Shown: piece after piece, positions 39,828 through 54,180 of the stretch | Layout: each line of letters starts with the position of its first letter | Numbering within the stretch: the first letter of the stretch is position 1 | Source: Casuarius casuarius | Taxonomy: Eukaryota > Chordata > Aves > Casuariiformes > Casuariidae | Assembly: GCA_003342895.1 (NCBI GenBank) | Contig: PTFA01000158.1 | Location: forward strand, 1,602,952-1,666,951 | Reading direction: 5' to 3' | DNA length: 64,000 nucleotides | Made by a program: the position numbers and the translations under genes | Notes under the pieces: model-generated | What the model saw: only the letters and a program-made list of their open reading frames with translations | What the model was told of the DNA's origin: nothing | Database searches by the model: none

Positions 39828-40434
39828 AGCTCCCACAGAGTCATAGAGGAAATGCTGTGGGGCAGCCCAGGACTCACTAAGCCTCCTGTGAGTGTTGTAA
39901 GAGTCATGCCACCTTTCCCGCCTTAGAGGCCACCTCCTTTAGTAATTATTTGTAAAGGATGCTTGGGAAAATTGTGTAGCTCCTGAAATGAAAATGTCAT
40001 CCTTTTCTTTACCTCTGCTTTAGTGGCTCTTGAAGTAAATTGATTAAGCAACATTTCACATGAGATTCAGTGACGGAAAATAAGCAAACGACATAGACCA
40101 AGAAGTAGAACACAGCCATAGGTCTAAAAACCTGCCTACTCTGCAAATGAGAAGCCAGCTTTTTCCTGGCAGCAGACATCAAGTGAGTCCCCAGGGAAAA
40201 GCTCATCGACAGAGTTGGATAAAGATTGATATTATCAGAGTGTAATGTGTGCAGTTCAATGTGCATTTAACTTAAAGAACCAGCACTTTAAATCAAACAG
40301 TCCCTTAAATAAGATACTGAAGAGATTTTTTTAAGTTTGAGGAAACTCTTTAGAGACTGGCAAGCACTAGGTGTGCTATAGCTCACACTAATATATTTCC
40401 AAGGCTGACATCAAAAGATTAACAATAAAATTCT

Positions 40435-40590
40435 TCCATGACATTTTTTTCCATCCATGGATCTCTGAGTGCTTTTCATCAGGAGATAAAGTCTAACCAT
40501 GCCCATGGAGAAACTGTCAGGGAGCTGGTGTGTCAGTGCCGAAATGACACACAGGTCAGGATTAGAATTACAAAGAGCCTGTGAAAGAAA
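40435..40590 (-). repeat. MIR-like SINE relic, antisense orientation
   Basis: The order CTGAGTGCTTTTCATC, CCATGGAGAAACTG, ACACACAGGTCAGGATTAGA matches the reverse-strand layout of MIR-type elements (AAAGCGCTTT, then GGGGAAACTGAGGC, then CACACAGCAGGTCAG, then GAATAGAAC). It is heavily decayed. Confidence 0.45.
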
Positions 40591-43507
40591 ATGAAAGTAG
40601 AGCTTGACCAGATGGGCAGTATGCTATCGTCTTGTTTTTTTTCAGAAATAAGAAGGAATAAGCAATGGCACAGCTAGGAAGAAGAGTCTCTGATAGCCCC
40701 TGGATTTTGGAATATTCTATTTTCCATCCTGTATAAAGCAGGAAATGTCTACACCTTTGAGACTGACCTATCTTGTGCACCTAAAAGTTTAAGTTGGAGA
40801 TATGAATGCCAGACTGACACAAATGAATTTAATTCCAGATCAAATATGCACAAAACCAAATAAACAGGCCAATTTTAGACATAATTAAATAGCACTTTTT
40901 TTTTTCTTCCCCCTGAGGTTCACAGGCATAGAAACAGTCTGTTCAAAGATATACTAACCGAAAAGTTAGCCCAGAAGCCCCTGTGGAGCCTTTATTTAGC
41001 CTTGCTTCCTAACATTGTAACACTCCTGAAAGTGTCGCTTTGTTAAAGCTGTCAGTTCAGAGTTTTATGGGCAGATGAACAAAATTACTGCCAATGTTTA
41101 ACAGGCTGCTGGAACCAAAACTATTATCCCTCCAGTAGCTGCAAACTAGTTCCATGAGTACATCCCAAGGGGAATACTGGAAAGAAACATAACAAATTAA
41201 ATATATCTATTGCCTCAGTATATTGTGTCTCTCACAAGCCTTCTTCAGGGAACAGGACTGGTGGACTGACAGTAATAGCCAGATTTAATAAGTCCTTTGA
41301 CCATTGCTGTACTGGAGGTTCATGAGTCACTGGTTCCCTGAAGCTACATTGAGGTACCACAGGGACAGTTTGTCGCTTTAGGACAGGAGAGACCAGATGG
41401 TGCAATAGCGCATTTCCAGCAGTGAAAAACACTTGTTGCAAACTCAGTTTCAAAGCAGAAGTGCCATGGAGTTGCTGAGAAGCCATATTTTATTGGTAGT
41501 ACATGACCAAAACATTAACGTCTTGATTTTCATGCCTTTTCTTGCCTTCTCAATTTCTCCTTCAGAGTTTCTGTAGTATTTACAAGTTATCTTCCCCCCC
41601 AAAACATGGCCATTCCTTCCCTATTCATATGCTTTTTCCATGTCTTCTCTCCCACCTAAAGCAAGCCCTCCACTAGACTATATGTCTGCTTAAAGCTAAG
41701 CATACACACAAGGGACTTTGGGATAGGGCCAGAATTTGAAGTATCTTGTAGGATTAATCATCTGTCATATTAATGTATATAAAATCAAAACCCTTTTACT
41801 ACACATCAAAATCCTGAGATATCTAGGTCAGAAAAAGCCTAGAAAGGCTCTTTCTGTTCTGGTTTTCTGCTTAACACCACCAATATCACATTACAGCTGT
41901 GAGGATTTCAATTTCCATTTTCCAAACTGAAGATTTGGCTATTCATGAAAGTGAACAGGGGAGACAATTTATTCCAGCGTGATTGCACCATCTCCCAGCT
42001 GTCGCAAACGGCCTCTGACACCGCTCAGAAGACTAGAAACTACTCAAAAGCTGGGAATTAGGGATGGAGCTTCCTAAAAAGCCTTCTTCATGATTAAGAA
42101 GTAATTTTTGACTAAATGTTGGCCAGTTCAAGCACATAGACTCCCTTCTGAATTTAATGATGTGTCTATCATTGCGGAAGATGAGGCAATGAAGACCTAT
42201 GTCTCAAAAGTAACCAAGGTTTGGGAGCCTTTTTCCCCCATGCACAGTACATTAATTTGAGCAGACAGAGCCCTACTGCATCTCACACACACCCTGGGAG
42301 GCTGGGTTATCCAAAAGTCACATTACTTGGTGATGCATAATCAGTGCGGAGGCCATTTGCTCTTCAGTGAAACATTGAATGCTCTACTGATGCTCTACTG
42401 TGTCTGAGCAAATGATGGCATCTGATATAATTCCTTCATCATCTTTCTTAGAATTAAGTAAAAACAACAAAACAAAACCAACAACTGCAACAAATGAAAT
42501 TAAATCATTATTGTTAGGTATGTCAAACTTGAGAAAAAGGTAAAATTAAGGGTCTGTTTGCAACATGTAAGTGTTGTCATGGGTTTATTATCATGTGACA
42601 TAATCATTTTTTTTACGAGAGCCTTTGGTCTTTCTGCAAGGAGTGAGTGAAACAGAGACAGGAATAATGTAGGATGAAGTCCACTGCATCCAAGCACCTT
42701 TAAACCAAATGGAAATACTTTAAGGGAAGTCTGGGATAAGTCTTTGAAAAAATATTGGTCAGAAAAATCCAGATTGAGCACTTTTTTTTAGAATTCAGCT
42801 ATTTTTTAAAATAGAAACATTTAACAGAAGACAATCTTGCTCACCAAACCAGTTCTGAAAATATACATGAATCTCATAGAAGTTCTCAGTGAGCTTCCTT
42901 AGAGTCTGAGTCCTGAAGATTTCTAAAATGTGTGTCTCCAGAAAACTAGTTCATTCAGACTGCTTTGTAGGTGGATGCCCCATTATCTTTTGGGGAGAAT
43001 GCTGACATTACAGGTTTTCATATAAAATAAGAAAAAAATCAGTTTTGAAATATCAGAAATATTCTGAAATATCAGAATATTCCAATCAATGGAATTAACT
43101 TTTCCTGCCCAGCTCTACTCTCAAGTTAATATTTTTATTTCAGTTCACATTAGGGGCAGAAGACAAAATTTAAATAATGAGTGCACAGGATGAACAGTTT
43201 TCCCTCTAGTCAACTGTTATACAATTTCATCAGAAAGTTATTTAAAATGTTCCCAATAATGTAGACAGAAAGAGCTACCTCAGTCAAACTGGAGCAAGTG
43301 CAGTGAATGAGGCAGGGATCTACCCACTGAACTATGAGGAAAAAGTAAGTATACTTTGGGTGCTATCACACTTGCTGTTCATCTTCTGACAGCCCAGTAG
43401 GCAGAAACCTAGAAAAAAACCTCATTACTCTTTTTAATATGTATTTTTGTAGGGATATTGCATATATGCATATTTCATAAAAAAAGAACAACTTCCACTA
43501 TAATTTA

Positions 43508-43546
43508 TGTGTGTGTGTGTGCGTATATATATATACACATATATGT
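43508..43546 (+). repeat. Compound (TG)n(TA)n microsatellite
   Basis: A TG run is followed by GCG, a TA run, and an ACACATATATG tail. Confidence 0.9.
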
Positions 43547-43865
43547 AAGTTATCAGCAAAAGCAGATTTGTTTAAATTCAATTTGGCTTAAAGCAACACA
43601 GTTTGAACTTTCTAAGGCAGCTTAGTCTGTTATGTATGTGGAAAGGCTTTGATTGGAAGATAATGAAGTAGATTTATAATATAATTGAGAGGGAAAAAAA
43701 TCTCATACAAATCAATGCATATTTTCAGTATTGTTTTAGCTTTGTCTTAATAAATGAACTAAGTCCAGGTAATTATTCAAATAATGACTGCTTACCACTC
43801 ACTCAAACACATGCATTTAAAGACCCAAAGAGAGAAAGCAATCTTGTGGTGGCCATCACGATCTA

Positions 43866-43942
43866 CGAATATCAAGTCATATGAATATAAGGTCATATGA
43901 ATATAAAGTCATATATCATAGTCTATGAATATAAAGTCATAT
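43866..43942 (+). repeat. Short tandem array of a 16-nt AT-rich unit
   Basis: The unit GAATATAAAGTCATAT occurs about four times with small changes (ATCAAG, ATAAGG, ATAAAG variants), the last after an insertion. The array fades into TCATATAT-rich sequence to about 44050. Confidence 0.8.
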
Positions 43943-44367
43943 ACAGATGACTAGTCATTTATATATATACGGTCATATATCTGACTGTATATAACTATTT
44001 TATATATGACTAAATAAAAATATGATTGTACATAGTCATATATACATGGCTATAAATACAAAGATTGGTTTGCAGTGAGAAGTAATACCTTTAAAAAGTA
44101 CAGATAAAAAAGAAATCCATACAGGCAGACTGTACGCCTGAAAGCTCATCTCTTTTTTCTAACCATAATTTTAAACATCATGCAAAAATACACATCAAAA
44201 ATAGTTAATATTGGACAATCAAGCCAGAAAGTCAGGAAATGCAAAAACTGACAAATGCAGAAAATGCAAAAAAGTATGAGATCTTAGTTCTGATGTTAAG
44301 TGTGCATGTATTTGCAATGTACAGTTAATATTTCTGTTATTAAATACTCTGACAAATGTTAACCTTA

Positions 44368-44643
<276 letters not shown>

Positions 44644-45149
44644 TTAGGGTGTGGGCTTGAAATACAATCAGCTCTTTAGATAGTTGGTGGGTTGTTTATC
44701 AGTCGTGGAAAAAAGTCTTCTTAAGAGCGTCAAGCAGTTCACAGTATGACACTTGTATCAGTACACACACTATTTTTAAAAAAAGAAAGGAATGAAAGAA
44801 TAGGTTCTTTCTAAGCATAGTGCTATCCAGCCGATACCTTTCTCTGTGCCACTCCACACCTCCCATATAATGTTTTCAGCCACTTCTTGTCCTTTTTATT
44901 CTTTTTAATCTATCACTAATGTTATAAAACAACATTCCAAGGAGGCCGGGAACTTATCACATCCTGCAGAAATCTCTTCAAAATCTCAGAAGCCTTTTGC
45001 TGAATACTACAGGTGGAAATGTTAGTGATGGTGCACCCAGGAGCAAACTTGCAGACCATACTTTAATCTCAGAGACATGGGAAACCAATCCTGTGTGAAT
45101 ATACTGATCAAGGCACAAATTCTTTGGCTGTACTAAAAGTTTCTTGTGC

Positions 45150-45280
45150 TAATAACTCTTCTAAGTTCCTTGCCCCTCTCCATGTGCAAAATGGGGATAA
45201 TGATGTGATGCAGGCGAATACATTCAAATGTCCACAAAGAGCTTGATGATGTGGGATAGGCGAATATCAGCCACATCTAC
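45150..45280 (+). repeat. MIR-like SINE relic, 3' portion
   Basis: GTGCAAAATGGGGATAATGA is very close to the CTGTAAAATGGGGATAATGA motif of MIR-type SINEs. The downstream AAGAGCTTGATGATG resembles the common AAGCGCTTTGA-like continuation. Confidence 0.5.
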
Positions 45281-48200
45281 CCCAGTGTCTCCTGTTTGCT
45301 CAAGATAGAACTGGTTAACTTTGCTTTGGCTTTTCAAATATTATGTCTGGATTTCTATTTTCTATTCAATCTTCTGTGAAATGTACAATAAAAATTCCTT
45401 CAGCAGCACCCTGAAGGGCTTTTTTATAACCCAGGGTTATTAATGGTATGGATTTGCTCGACTGGCAGCACCAGTCCAGCTAAGGAAGAGGAGACTGGAG
45501 GTTTTCTGCCTCATGTGTCATCAGCAAAGCTGCCAGCTGCCCTCCAGCCACCAGGTCTTTGACACCGCGGGAGAGGGAGAAACACTGCGAGCTGCATCGG
45601 TGTTGCTGGGAATTAGCTAGATGGCGGGGAAGATGTAAGATCTGGAGCGGGGGGACAAATAAAGAGCTCTGCAATGCTGTTTTTTAGAACATCTGCAATC
45701 GCATCTGAGGGCGATTGATCTTGTCAAAAAGTAGGTGCATCTACAAGCAGTTTTTGGAAGTGAACGATGCCATGACCAGGCAGACCTAGTCACTGAAACA
45801 TTCTGGAGTACCAAAAAAGTCTGGGGGGTAGCAGGGATACACAGTTCTTATTAGCATTGAAAAACATTGTATAGAGGTAAGTAAGTGAAGGAGAGGACGG
45901 AAAGACCTCTTTTCTCCTTGATCTGGTGCTGGAACTGGCACTTCCAGTTCCAGTCCACCTCAGGAGCAGTGATTAATGCTTTGGATAGTTAAGTGATATG
46001 AGCTGCAAGTATCTATAATGGAATAAAAACTCAGAAACAACACACTGTGTTCCTCGTTTGTTCCATTCTACCAAGGTATTGCTTTTTCCTAATTAAAAAT
46101 AATAGGCATAAAAACTGCAACAGTGGAATACATGTAAAACCAGTATTAATTGAAATTAAGTGGAAAATTGAACAAGCGTATTCCGTTTCAATACACAAAA
46201 CTTTAACCAGTTATTCATCCTCAAAATTAACTGCTCACAAACCGTGCGGTTAATTATAGTAGCCATTAGAATGAATCAGACTTGCATCAACAATAGTATT
46301 TATTATGAAACAATATTTCGGCTGTTTTATTGCATATGATTGCTTAAAAATTTAATAACTTAATTCTTACAGGAACACTCTTCCCTGGGCTTTGTGCTTC
46401 AGATTTATAGAGTTATTATTCTGACTTTCTTTAAACATTCAGTCTTATTCAGTGCACCTGATAATTTGTAATGAGGCTGCTTAGCTTTTCACAGAAGCTG
46501 CTAGGAATTGTCAATGGAGTTGTGAGGGAATTAGCTGTCGTGAGAATTTTAATATACTTTCTGTAGCTGGAGAAAATATTACTCCGAGATGCTAACTGGC
46601 TCACTTTGCTCTGCAGGCACAAATCTGACCTGCCAAATTTGACTATCAGTTAACAGTACCTCAAGACTCTGTAATTAAACGAACATCTCAAAAAAGTGAG
46701 GCAAAAGAATTTTTTTTGCTCTTTAATGTACCATAATGGTGTCTTTAAAATTCCAATATTTAAAAAGAAATCTTTTGGTCTGTCTGAAAGTGGTTTTCAA
46801 CCCCAGTTTTGCAAAGTTCTTAAGCATGTCAGACTTGAAGCATATAAATAATCGTATTTACCTCAGCGATCCTTTCAGTGGACTTAAGTGAAGGGTGAAT
46901 ACACAAATTAGGAGCTAGTTTCTGATTCAGAAAAAATGTAAAAATATTTTAAATCTATTTCTACAGCAAGTATTAGTTAGGCAGCCTTCAACACCTCGTT
47001 CACTTAAACAAGTATTAGTTCCTAATTAGTCTTCTCTGGAACTGAAGCCCATATTCTTACATTCATTAACAAGTGCTATCTGCAGTCAAGAAACTTTCCT
47101 GACAGAGGGTTGTCATGAGATTGACAGGTGGCACTGATGACTTTAATAATGCTGAAGCCAATAACGTTCAATAGAATTGACTTTGTAGTTTAAACTTTTA
47201 ATCAAGAATAATGTAAAGTTCTAACAGAAGTTGGTAAGTTCCTACACAATTAATAGGCAGAGGATAAATAAATATCTATGCACTGCAACACGTGTTTGCT
47301 TATAATATACATAGTAGAATCATATTTTATATTAAATTCAAAAACTATTTCCATAAGAGATCTGTTTTTCCCTGCCTTGCACCTTGCCATAGGAGAAGAC
47401 TTTACAAAGAAGGAAATAAGAGGTTTTGCCTTCCTGAGGGTTAGAAAGAGCTAATACGATACCATTTAATATTGGCGTGTAGGGATACATCGGACATGAT
47501 CAGACGGGTGTTTCAGCTCAGGTCAGGAGTGGGCTTTCGAAGTGAATCTCTGAGTTGTTCCCATTTGCTGTGCTTTGGTTTGCATCGCAACAGTCTCAGC
47601 ACAGCGAATCAAATTCCTTTCGACAGGAACTAAGCTGGATGACGAGCTCCAGGAAAGCCCCCAATGTACTCGTGAAATGGGCGTTCAAGCCGTGGGGCCA
47701 GGCTAGAGCCAGTTTGGAGTGACACTCCACGGCAATGCAAATCGCCACCTGCCCACAGGGTCTGCTGACAGGCACAGACTCAGCATCGCCCCGAAATTGC
47801 TTCAGACAGCAGGAGCCCGATGTGCGCAGGCAGCAACATGCATTGGCCAGGTACAATGCTGCATTTCGTAGTCTCCAGCAGATGCTTATTGCAATTTTCA
47901 CAGGTTTAGGTACCTATTCTGTGGTAGGCTTGAGAGATTTCTCTCTGGCGCATAGCTTATTTTCCCACAAATGTTGTTTGGAATAATGACAAGCTATTTA
48001 GGAATCTGTGCTGAATCTGGTGACTATGGCCAAATGATTACAGAAAGTAATCTGTATTGCAGTACCCCAGAACAATAAACATTAAAGCTCTGTCATGCTA
48101 ACCAATGCAGAAATAAATAATTCTGCCGCCTGCAGTTGGGATGCACCAGGCAGTGGAAGAAAGCAGGGTGAATCATATCACACTTAACCAAAACGAGAAA

Positions 48201-48774
48201 AGGCGTACCATATTCGAAACCAGAGAAGATCAAATATTGCAGAATTCTCTGCCTTCAGATTAAAATATGAACTCAAAACTTCAGGAGAAATGAGGTAATC
48301 TCCGTAGTCAGCACACCTGAGTATATCTCTGAATTCTGTTCTGTTTATTCCTTAGTTTTTCACATCCAAGCAATTTTGATAAGCAAATAAGGGCTTATCC
48401 TAACGTTCTCCTGTCAGATCATGAGGCAGTTCTGGATTTGAAGCTGCGTAGGCATTTCTGTCCACAAAATATTACATAGCCAAATCCTGTGCCTTCTTGG
48501 GTAAATCAAATAACCCATGAGTGCTTCAGTTTCCAATCCAATAATATTTCTTTTCTCCTACCTATTTGACATTTCTTTTTAGACTGAATATTCCTCAGGA
48601 AGAAGATGATTTTTTTATCTTCCTGCTTTTCCTGTGCATAGTGCAATGAGCATGTTATTGGCTGGAGCCTCTAGGTGCTATTGGACTATCTCCAAAATGA
48701 AAATAAAATTATCCTGGATTTCACAGAAAAAATAATAAATATGTAAATAGTTACTCTGTAGATCATTTTAGCAA

Positions 48775-48900
48775 TCTGTAATATATAGTGTATAATATGT
48801 AGCACTTCTTATAATATATAATACATTATAATGTCTAATACATACAAATAAATAAAAAAATATATTTTAAAGTTAGAATATGTATTTTTTATATATATGT
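48775..48900 (+). repeat. AT-rich low-complexity region
   Basis: TATAATATATAATACATTAT-type sequence with very little G or C. Confidence 0.85.
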
Positions 48901-49569
48901 GATCACACCCTATGCAGGATCCAGATGAGCCATTGCAAAATGGCCTATTGCATTAAACATCAGCTTAAGATTCTCCTACTACTGGAATAGGTGGTTAATA
49001 TCCATGGTTTCTCGTGCTTACATATACATTCTATACGCCTGGATCTAGCTGTATTTTCCCTGGCTTATTATGGGACTTTGACTACACCAAAGCTAAAGGA
49101 CAGTTCTGAAAATAATATAAACTCAGAGCATCATAACCTGCACCCTTTCTGCCTGCACTGCCAGTAGTAATCCAGTTTACGAAACTTCAGCAATAACCCT
49201 GCAGAGGATAAATGTAGGCTACGGAGGGCAATCATACACAGTGCTGCTCAGCAGTGCCACATAAAAAAAGGCTTGGGGCCGTGCAACGGGGGGGCTCAGG
49301 TGTGCCCCCCTCCACAGCTGAGCTAGCACCAGCCGGGGAGGTGGACAAGGTTGTCCCGAAAGCAGCCTCAAACCTCTGTTTAACCCTGCAGACACTCGGC
49401 AGGGCTCAACTACTTATCCAGATTTGGTCCTTTCTGTTGTCACTTCTCCAAAACACAAGTATGTAGATGATGGAAAAGAAACATGTTCTTTCACCACGAA
49501 AGTAATTGCAACTGGCAATGGTTCGCTTCTTGGCTCCATTTAAAAACAATTAGTGTACTTTTGGGCCCA

Positions 49570-49800
49570 GATCCAAGAAAGCACTTAAGGGCACTCGTAG
49601 TCCCAGTGGAAGGCGGTTCTCTGAGCGGGAACCACCGAGCATTTGTCATGCTCCAACATTTCCGCCTCCCACCCAGGCTCCTTTCCTCTGGCTTTCGGGC
49701 CGGAGCGTGGAGCGCTGCGCCGGGCTGTGGCTCCACCTCGTGGGCACGGCACCGGGCGCTCAGCCGGACACGCTGCGCAGAGCGTGGACTGCCTGCTCCT
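49570..49800. promoter_or_regulatory. CpG-dense patch inside the 14 kb GRM5 intron
   Basis: By my count about 19 CpG dinucleotides fall in the 240 bases from 49561 to 49800, against very few in the AT-rich flanks, and GC content is clearly raised. Open frames across it on both strands are a by-product of the composition. It could be a small intragenic CpG island or promoter, or GC-rich repeat debris. No TATA box or other promoter element decides this. Confidence 0.45.
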
Positions 49801-52800
49801 GCCAAGAACAGGGCTGGGAGAAAGCAAAAAAAGGCCCCCCCCTCCAAAAAAATCTCCCCCAAACCCAACTAAAAGAGCCAAAATCTTGAGGGAACTTCTG
49901 AAATGTCACTGTTGCTTCCAGTACTTAGGATGCAAATAAAATTTTTGGAAAACATTCTTTACAAAATTCATTATTTTGCAGTTTTTTGATGTAAATCCTT
50001 TCGTTCCTCTCCTTTTTCTACTTTTTACCCCCAAGGAAGACGGAATACAATTTTATCTATTCTTCTGTTTGCCAGCTGTTAACATTATAAAGCCTCCTCA
50101 ACTGAGGGGATGTCACAGAGTGGCGAAATTACCATGGTTCAATATGCTTTCTTCTGCTTTCTAACTCTTAAGTAGCTAATAATACTTTGAAGTTTAAAAA
50201 ATGGATGAAAGGATAAAAGGAAGAGTGAAAAAGCTTCAAATCTCAGGCAGCCTCCTTATTTCACTCTATGAGGAGAAGCAAGAGAAAGACATGAAAGAGA
50301 AAATGGGGGATTCCCCCCCCCCCATAGTGCTGAGGGGTTTGTTGCAATTACAATGAATTTAACATTAAGATAAAGGAAAATGGATTGTGTTTCCTCCTTC
50401 TGTTTTGAAATTTCTCAATGATCAAAATGTTGTTTATGACAAAGTCATAAAGGAGATCACAGAGGCAGCCAGAAATACAGCCTGGAATCCCCAGCTATCC
50501 TGTGATGTCTCCCCATGACTAATTCACAAATTAGTTGCCATACACACATTATTAAAGATTTCGCCAATTCTTTGTGCTTGTTTTGTTTCGAGAGACACTG
50601 AACTGACAGAGATGAGAACTGAATTAACAACCAGGTAAGTACCACATCCACTTTTTGCTAGCAGTAGTTGCAGTTCAAGCCCTTTTTTTACATTATTTTT
50701 TCCTTTGAATTAGTGAGTATCTCCAAAGCAATGAGAAGAGCAGGGCCTGTTTGCTGCATAACGCGGTGCAGGGATGCTCCTGAGCTGTTTCTGAGCAGGA
50801 TGGCTCCGTAGTAATGCATCCATGAGAACATTACTAAAAGATGGGACCTTTTAGGTCTGCTATGGGTCCATGCTATCACAATTGTGCTCCCTGGGAACAT
50901 GTTAGTAACCTTGCATAGAGCTGCAGTGCTGGATGGCATGGCACTAAATTAGACATCTCGAAAATGTGCATCGGTGTTTGGAGAAGAAATGACTGGAATC
51001 TTATAAAATGAAAGAAAGGCTGTACATAAGAACCAGAGTAAAGCATATGGTTCAGAAGTTGTGACACATCTAATTAAGCCCTACTGTTTAAAGAGACAGA
51101 AAAAGAGTTTTGTTTTTTTTTTAACCTTTTCCAAAATCTGTCATCAGAGCTTGCTATTAAAGGAGTGTGAAAGAAAACATAACATTCACTTCTCTGTTAT
51201 TTGTAAGGTTCCAGGTGTATTTTTCTGATAAAATCAAATGTAATCGTTTGTTTATCTTACTGATTTGATTTTTTACAGGCTTTTGGACTGTGGAACAAAG
51301 ATATTTTCTGTTCTATGGGAAATTTCGACTAGCTCAAATGTCCTTTTCCATTCAGAATGAATACAGAAACTCAACATTAGATTTTATATTTTCTGAAAAA
51401 GAAATTCTGAGAAAAAAGAGATTTGGCAACACTGGAGAATGTCATTTTGATGCTGAGGCACAAACATAGCATAACACTGAAACAATGTAAAAGCAAATTA
51501 CAAATTTGAAACAAAAACTTCAATGTTATTGAAATGAGAAAGTAAAAAATGACTCATTTCAATGCTTTTCTTTCAAAGTGTCATGAATCAACATGCTCCT
51601 ATGAAACACTTCAAGTTTGACGAGCAAATATCCTCCATTGAAAACTACTCAGCAAATGTTTTGGACCAATTCTAAGTTTCACTCTTTGCAGCTGAAAGAC
51701 AATGTTAGTGGCATTCCACTTTATGTGATGATTATCAGTAAAATGTTAAATTTGGGAAGGACTGCCCAAAAAATACAGAAAGGATTCTCAACATTTTTTT
51801 AAAGTGCCTAGCTGACTTTGCTGTCTTACTTCTATATAAGTGTACATGAGATAGGCAACTCCAGAGCTTTTACAAATCTGTCTAGAAGTCTGCCTGCACC
51901 TTTGGGTGCCTATGTGCCAACGGAAGTCAGACTTCTACTGTCGAGTGCAATCAAATCAATGAAAAGAGTCACAGGGACAGTCAGAAGGTAAGTAAATAAA
52001 TATCCATCTCATGCCACCATTTTCTTAGAAGCATTATTATCCTTTCACCTTCTATAGAATTCAATTTCTTTGATCATAAATTACACAACTGTTATGGATG
52101 AAAGAGCACATTAAATGCTGTCATGAAACTTTCTGCACTTGCAAACATACTTGCATGAAGCGTTTGAATCTATGTGGGAAGTTCAACTGCTGAAAGAAAA
52201 AAAAGGAAAGAAATTGCTCCAATTTATCAACCTAATAAGAAACATTGTATAATCTGAATACATTTAATTATAATTTACATTTATTCTTAAAGCTAGAGAG
52301 ACATGGTCTACCTGTAGAATGGTATTAATATTTTCTATGTAATTTTCAAGGTTCAGAAAGGCAGGAGCAAGAGAATGATAATTTAAAGGATAAAATCACA
52401 GTAGAATGGTATATCATCAAAGGATCCTAATATATGGAAGGAGGAAGGCAGGGGGCAAAAAGTGGAAGACAAATAGACATATCTTTGTAGTCAGATTTCA
52501 GAGGAGTTTGAGGAATTAATAATAGCAGTGAAAAGACAATTTATTCAAGGGTTTGAGTTACAAAAGTGTTAAAATCAGGATCAATGCATATCAAAAAATC
52601 TTTCAAATTAGTTATAAGTGTGCATATAACAGCCCCCATTGCCATTCTACTTCTCTCTCTGAGTGAGTCAAAAAAATAGTGACGTGTCTGTATAGGCTCC
52701 TGGATCAGATTATGTCAGGCTTCTAGAAAATTCAGGTCTGCATCTCTGCTTTATAGCTGATATATCTTTGGAAATTTCTGAACCTGGACGAGCATTACTG

Positions 52801-53609
52801 TAAAGGTAGTGAAAAACCGTGGCTGAGCTTCAGATCTGAAATGCGGGCTATAAAAATGAGGGCTAGACCATCCTTCAGCCTGACGTGAGACACAATATAC
52901 AACTAAGTACTAAACTGAGTGACGTGAAGGATGTATTCAGGAGAATTAAAATGCCCTTTAATTCATTGTGTGGAAAATACAAATGAACTTTGACTTTTTT
53001 TTAATTTGTTTTCATTTGCAATCTAAAGATAAAGATGTGGGAATGCCACATGTTTGGGGAATATGAGGTTTAACTGTGACACTTCCCTTGAAATAGAGAC
53101 AATAAGCTGTCCATTCTGACAAGTATTACAACACTTAGTTTTTATTGTCTGGGGTCTGATTAAACCCACTTTGGCATCTGAGCCTAGATTTAACCGACAA
53201 ATAATTATCAGCATGTTGCAGTGCAAAGACTAGACAGTTACATTTTATTCCTAAATTCTATCTGGAAACCCAAAAGAGCCATTTGCTAACCAAATTTCTG
53301 TTCAGATGAAAATCCAGGATTCTCTGTGGGTCCTTTTGTCCTCATTAGAAGTAGCTGGAGCTGGATGAGATTCAACAAACAGGTAGATAAGTTTTGCATT
53401 TACATTTTATTTTCCTTTCTGTATATTTAGCAACAAAACTTTTCTCATATTTATCCTAAACTCCATAAATCTCCCTTTCTGCCAATAGTCTTTCCCTTTT
53501 GATCCTATTCCTAATGGCCTGGTGAATTATTGGTCGCTTTTCTTCTACGGCAATTTTTATACACTTGAAAAAAGTGGGATTTTTAACTCTGAGAAGCTAC
53601 ATGGTTAAA

Positions 53610-54180
53610 TCATGGATAGACGAATTGCTTTCAATGTCCTGCTAAGACACGTTCAGAACACTGCTGCAAATCTTATTTTCCCTATTCATCGCTTTGAATA
53701 TGTTCTTCTTCCCTATAAGCCCTGCCACCGGCTCCTTGGTCCCAAGCCTATCAGACACAGGTTGCTTGTTTCACTTTCAGTGCCCCCAGGTTTTGTCTGT
53801 TGCTGATCTCTCTCCATAATTAACCCAGCCTCCATCGTTCCCCACCACATTTTCTCCCTTGTTGCTTTGAACTAATCTATTTAATGTCAGGACCCCCATG
53901 TAAACGTCTACAGAAATGCCCCATCACCTGCCTTCAGATTCTTGTTCCCATTGTGCCTTTACATGAAACCACCAGCTTTTAGAGGTCTGTCACCTCTGCC
54001 AGTTGAACTAAGATGTTTCACTGCTTCATCAGCCTCTATTTTTTCTTTCTTTCTTACACTTAGACCATTGATACTTGGGATATGTATGCTTTTTTTGCTC
54101 TAATTTTATATAACACTTAAAAAAGTGCTGTTCCATCTGTGCCTCTGGCTTTTAAGGCACCATGGGAAAAATAGGACAGT
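53610..54180 (+). mobile_element. Degraded non-LTR retrotransposon 3' end (CR1/L2-like LINE)
   Basis: The translated start of this stretch (LLRHVQNTAANLIFPIHRFE, followed by a decayed LPYKP/CHRL segment) resembles the C-terminal reverse-transcriptase region of vertebrate LINEs, where a motif like VQNAAA...LHWLP occurs. The following DNA runs into a 3'-UTR-like part with ACACTTAGACCATTGATA, similar to the TTAGATTGTAAGCTC-type tail of such elements. The family call is from memory of consensus patterns, not an alignment. Many substitutions and a stop show it is an old, inactive copy inside a GRM5 intron. Confidence 0.5.

Noticed and set aside
49483..49881. Overlapping open frames of 98-129 codons on both strands
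   Set aside because: High GC lowers stop-codon frequency; the proteins are low-complexity and unlike known families.
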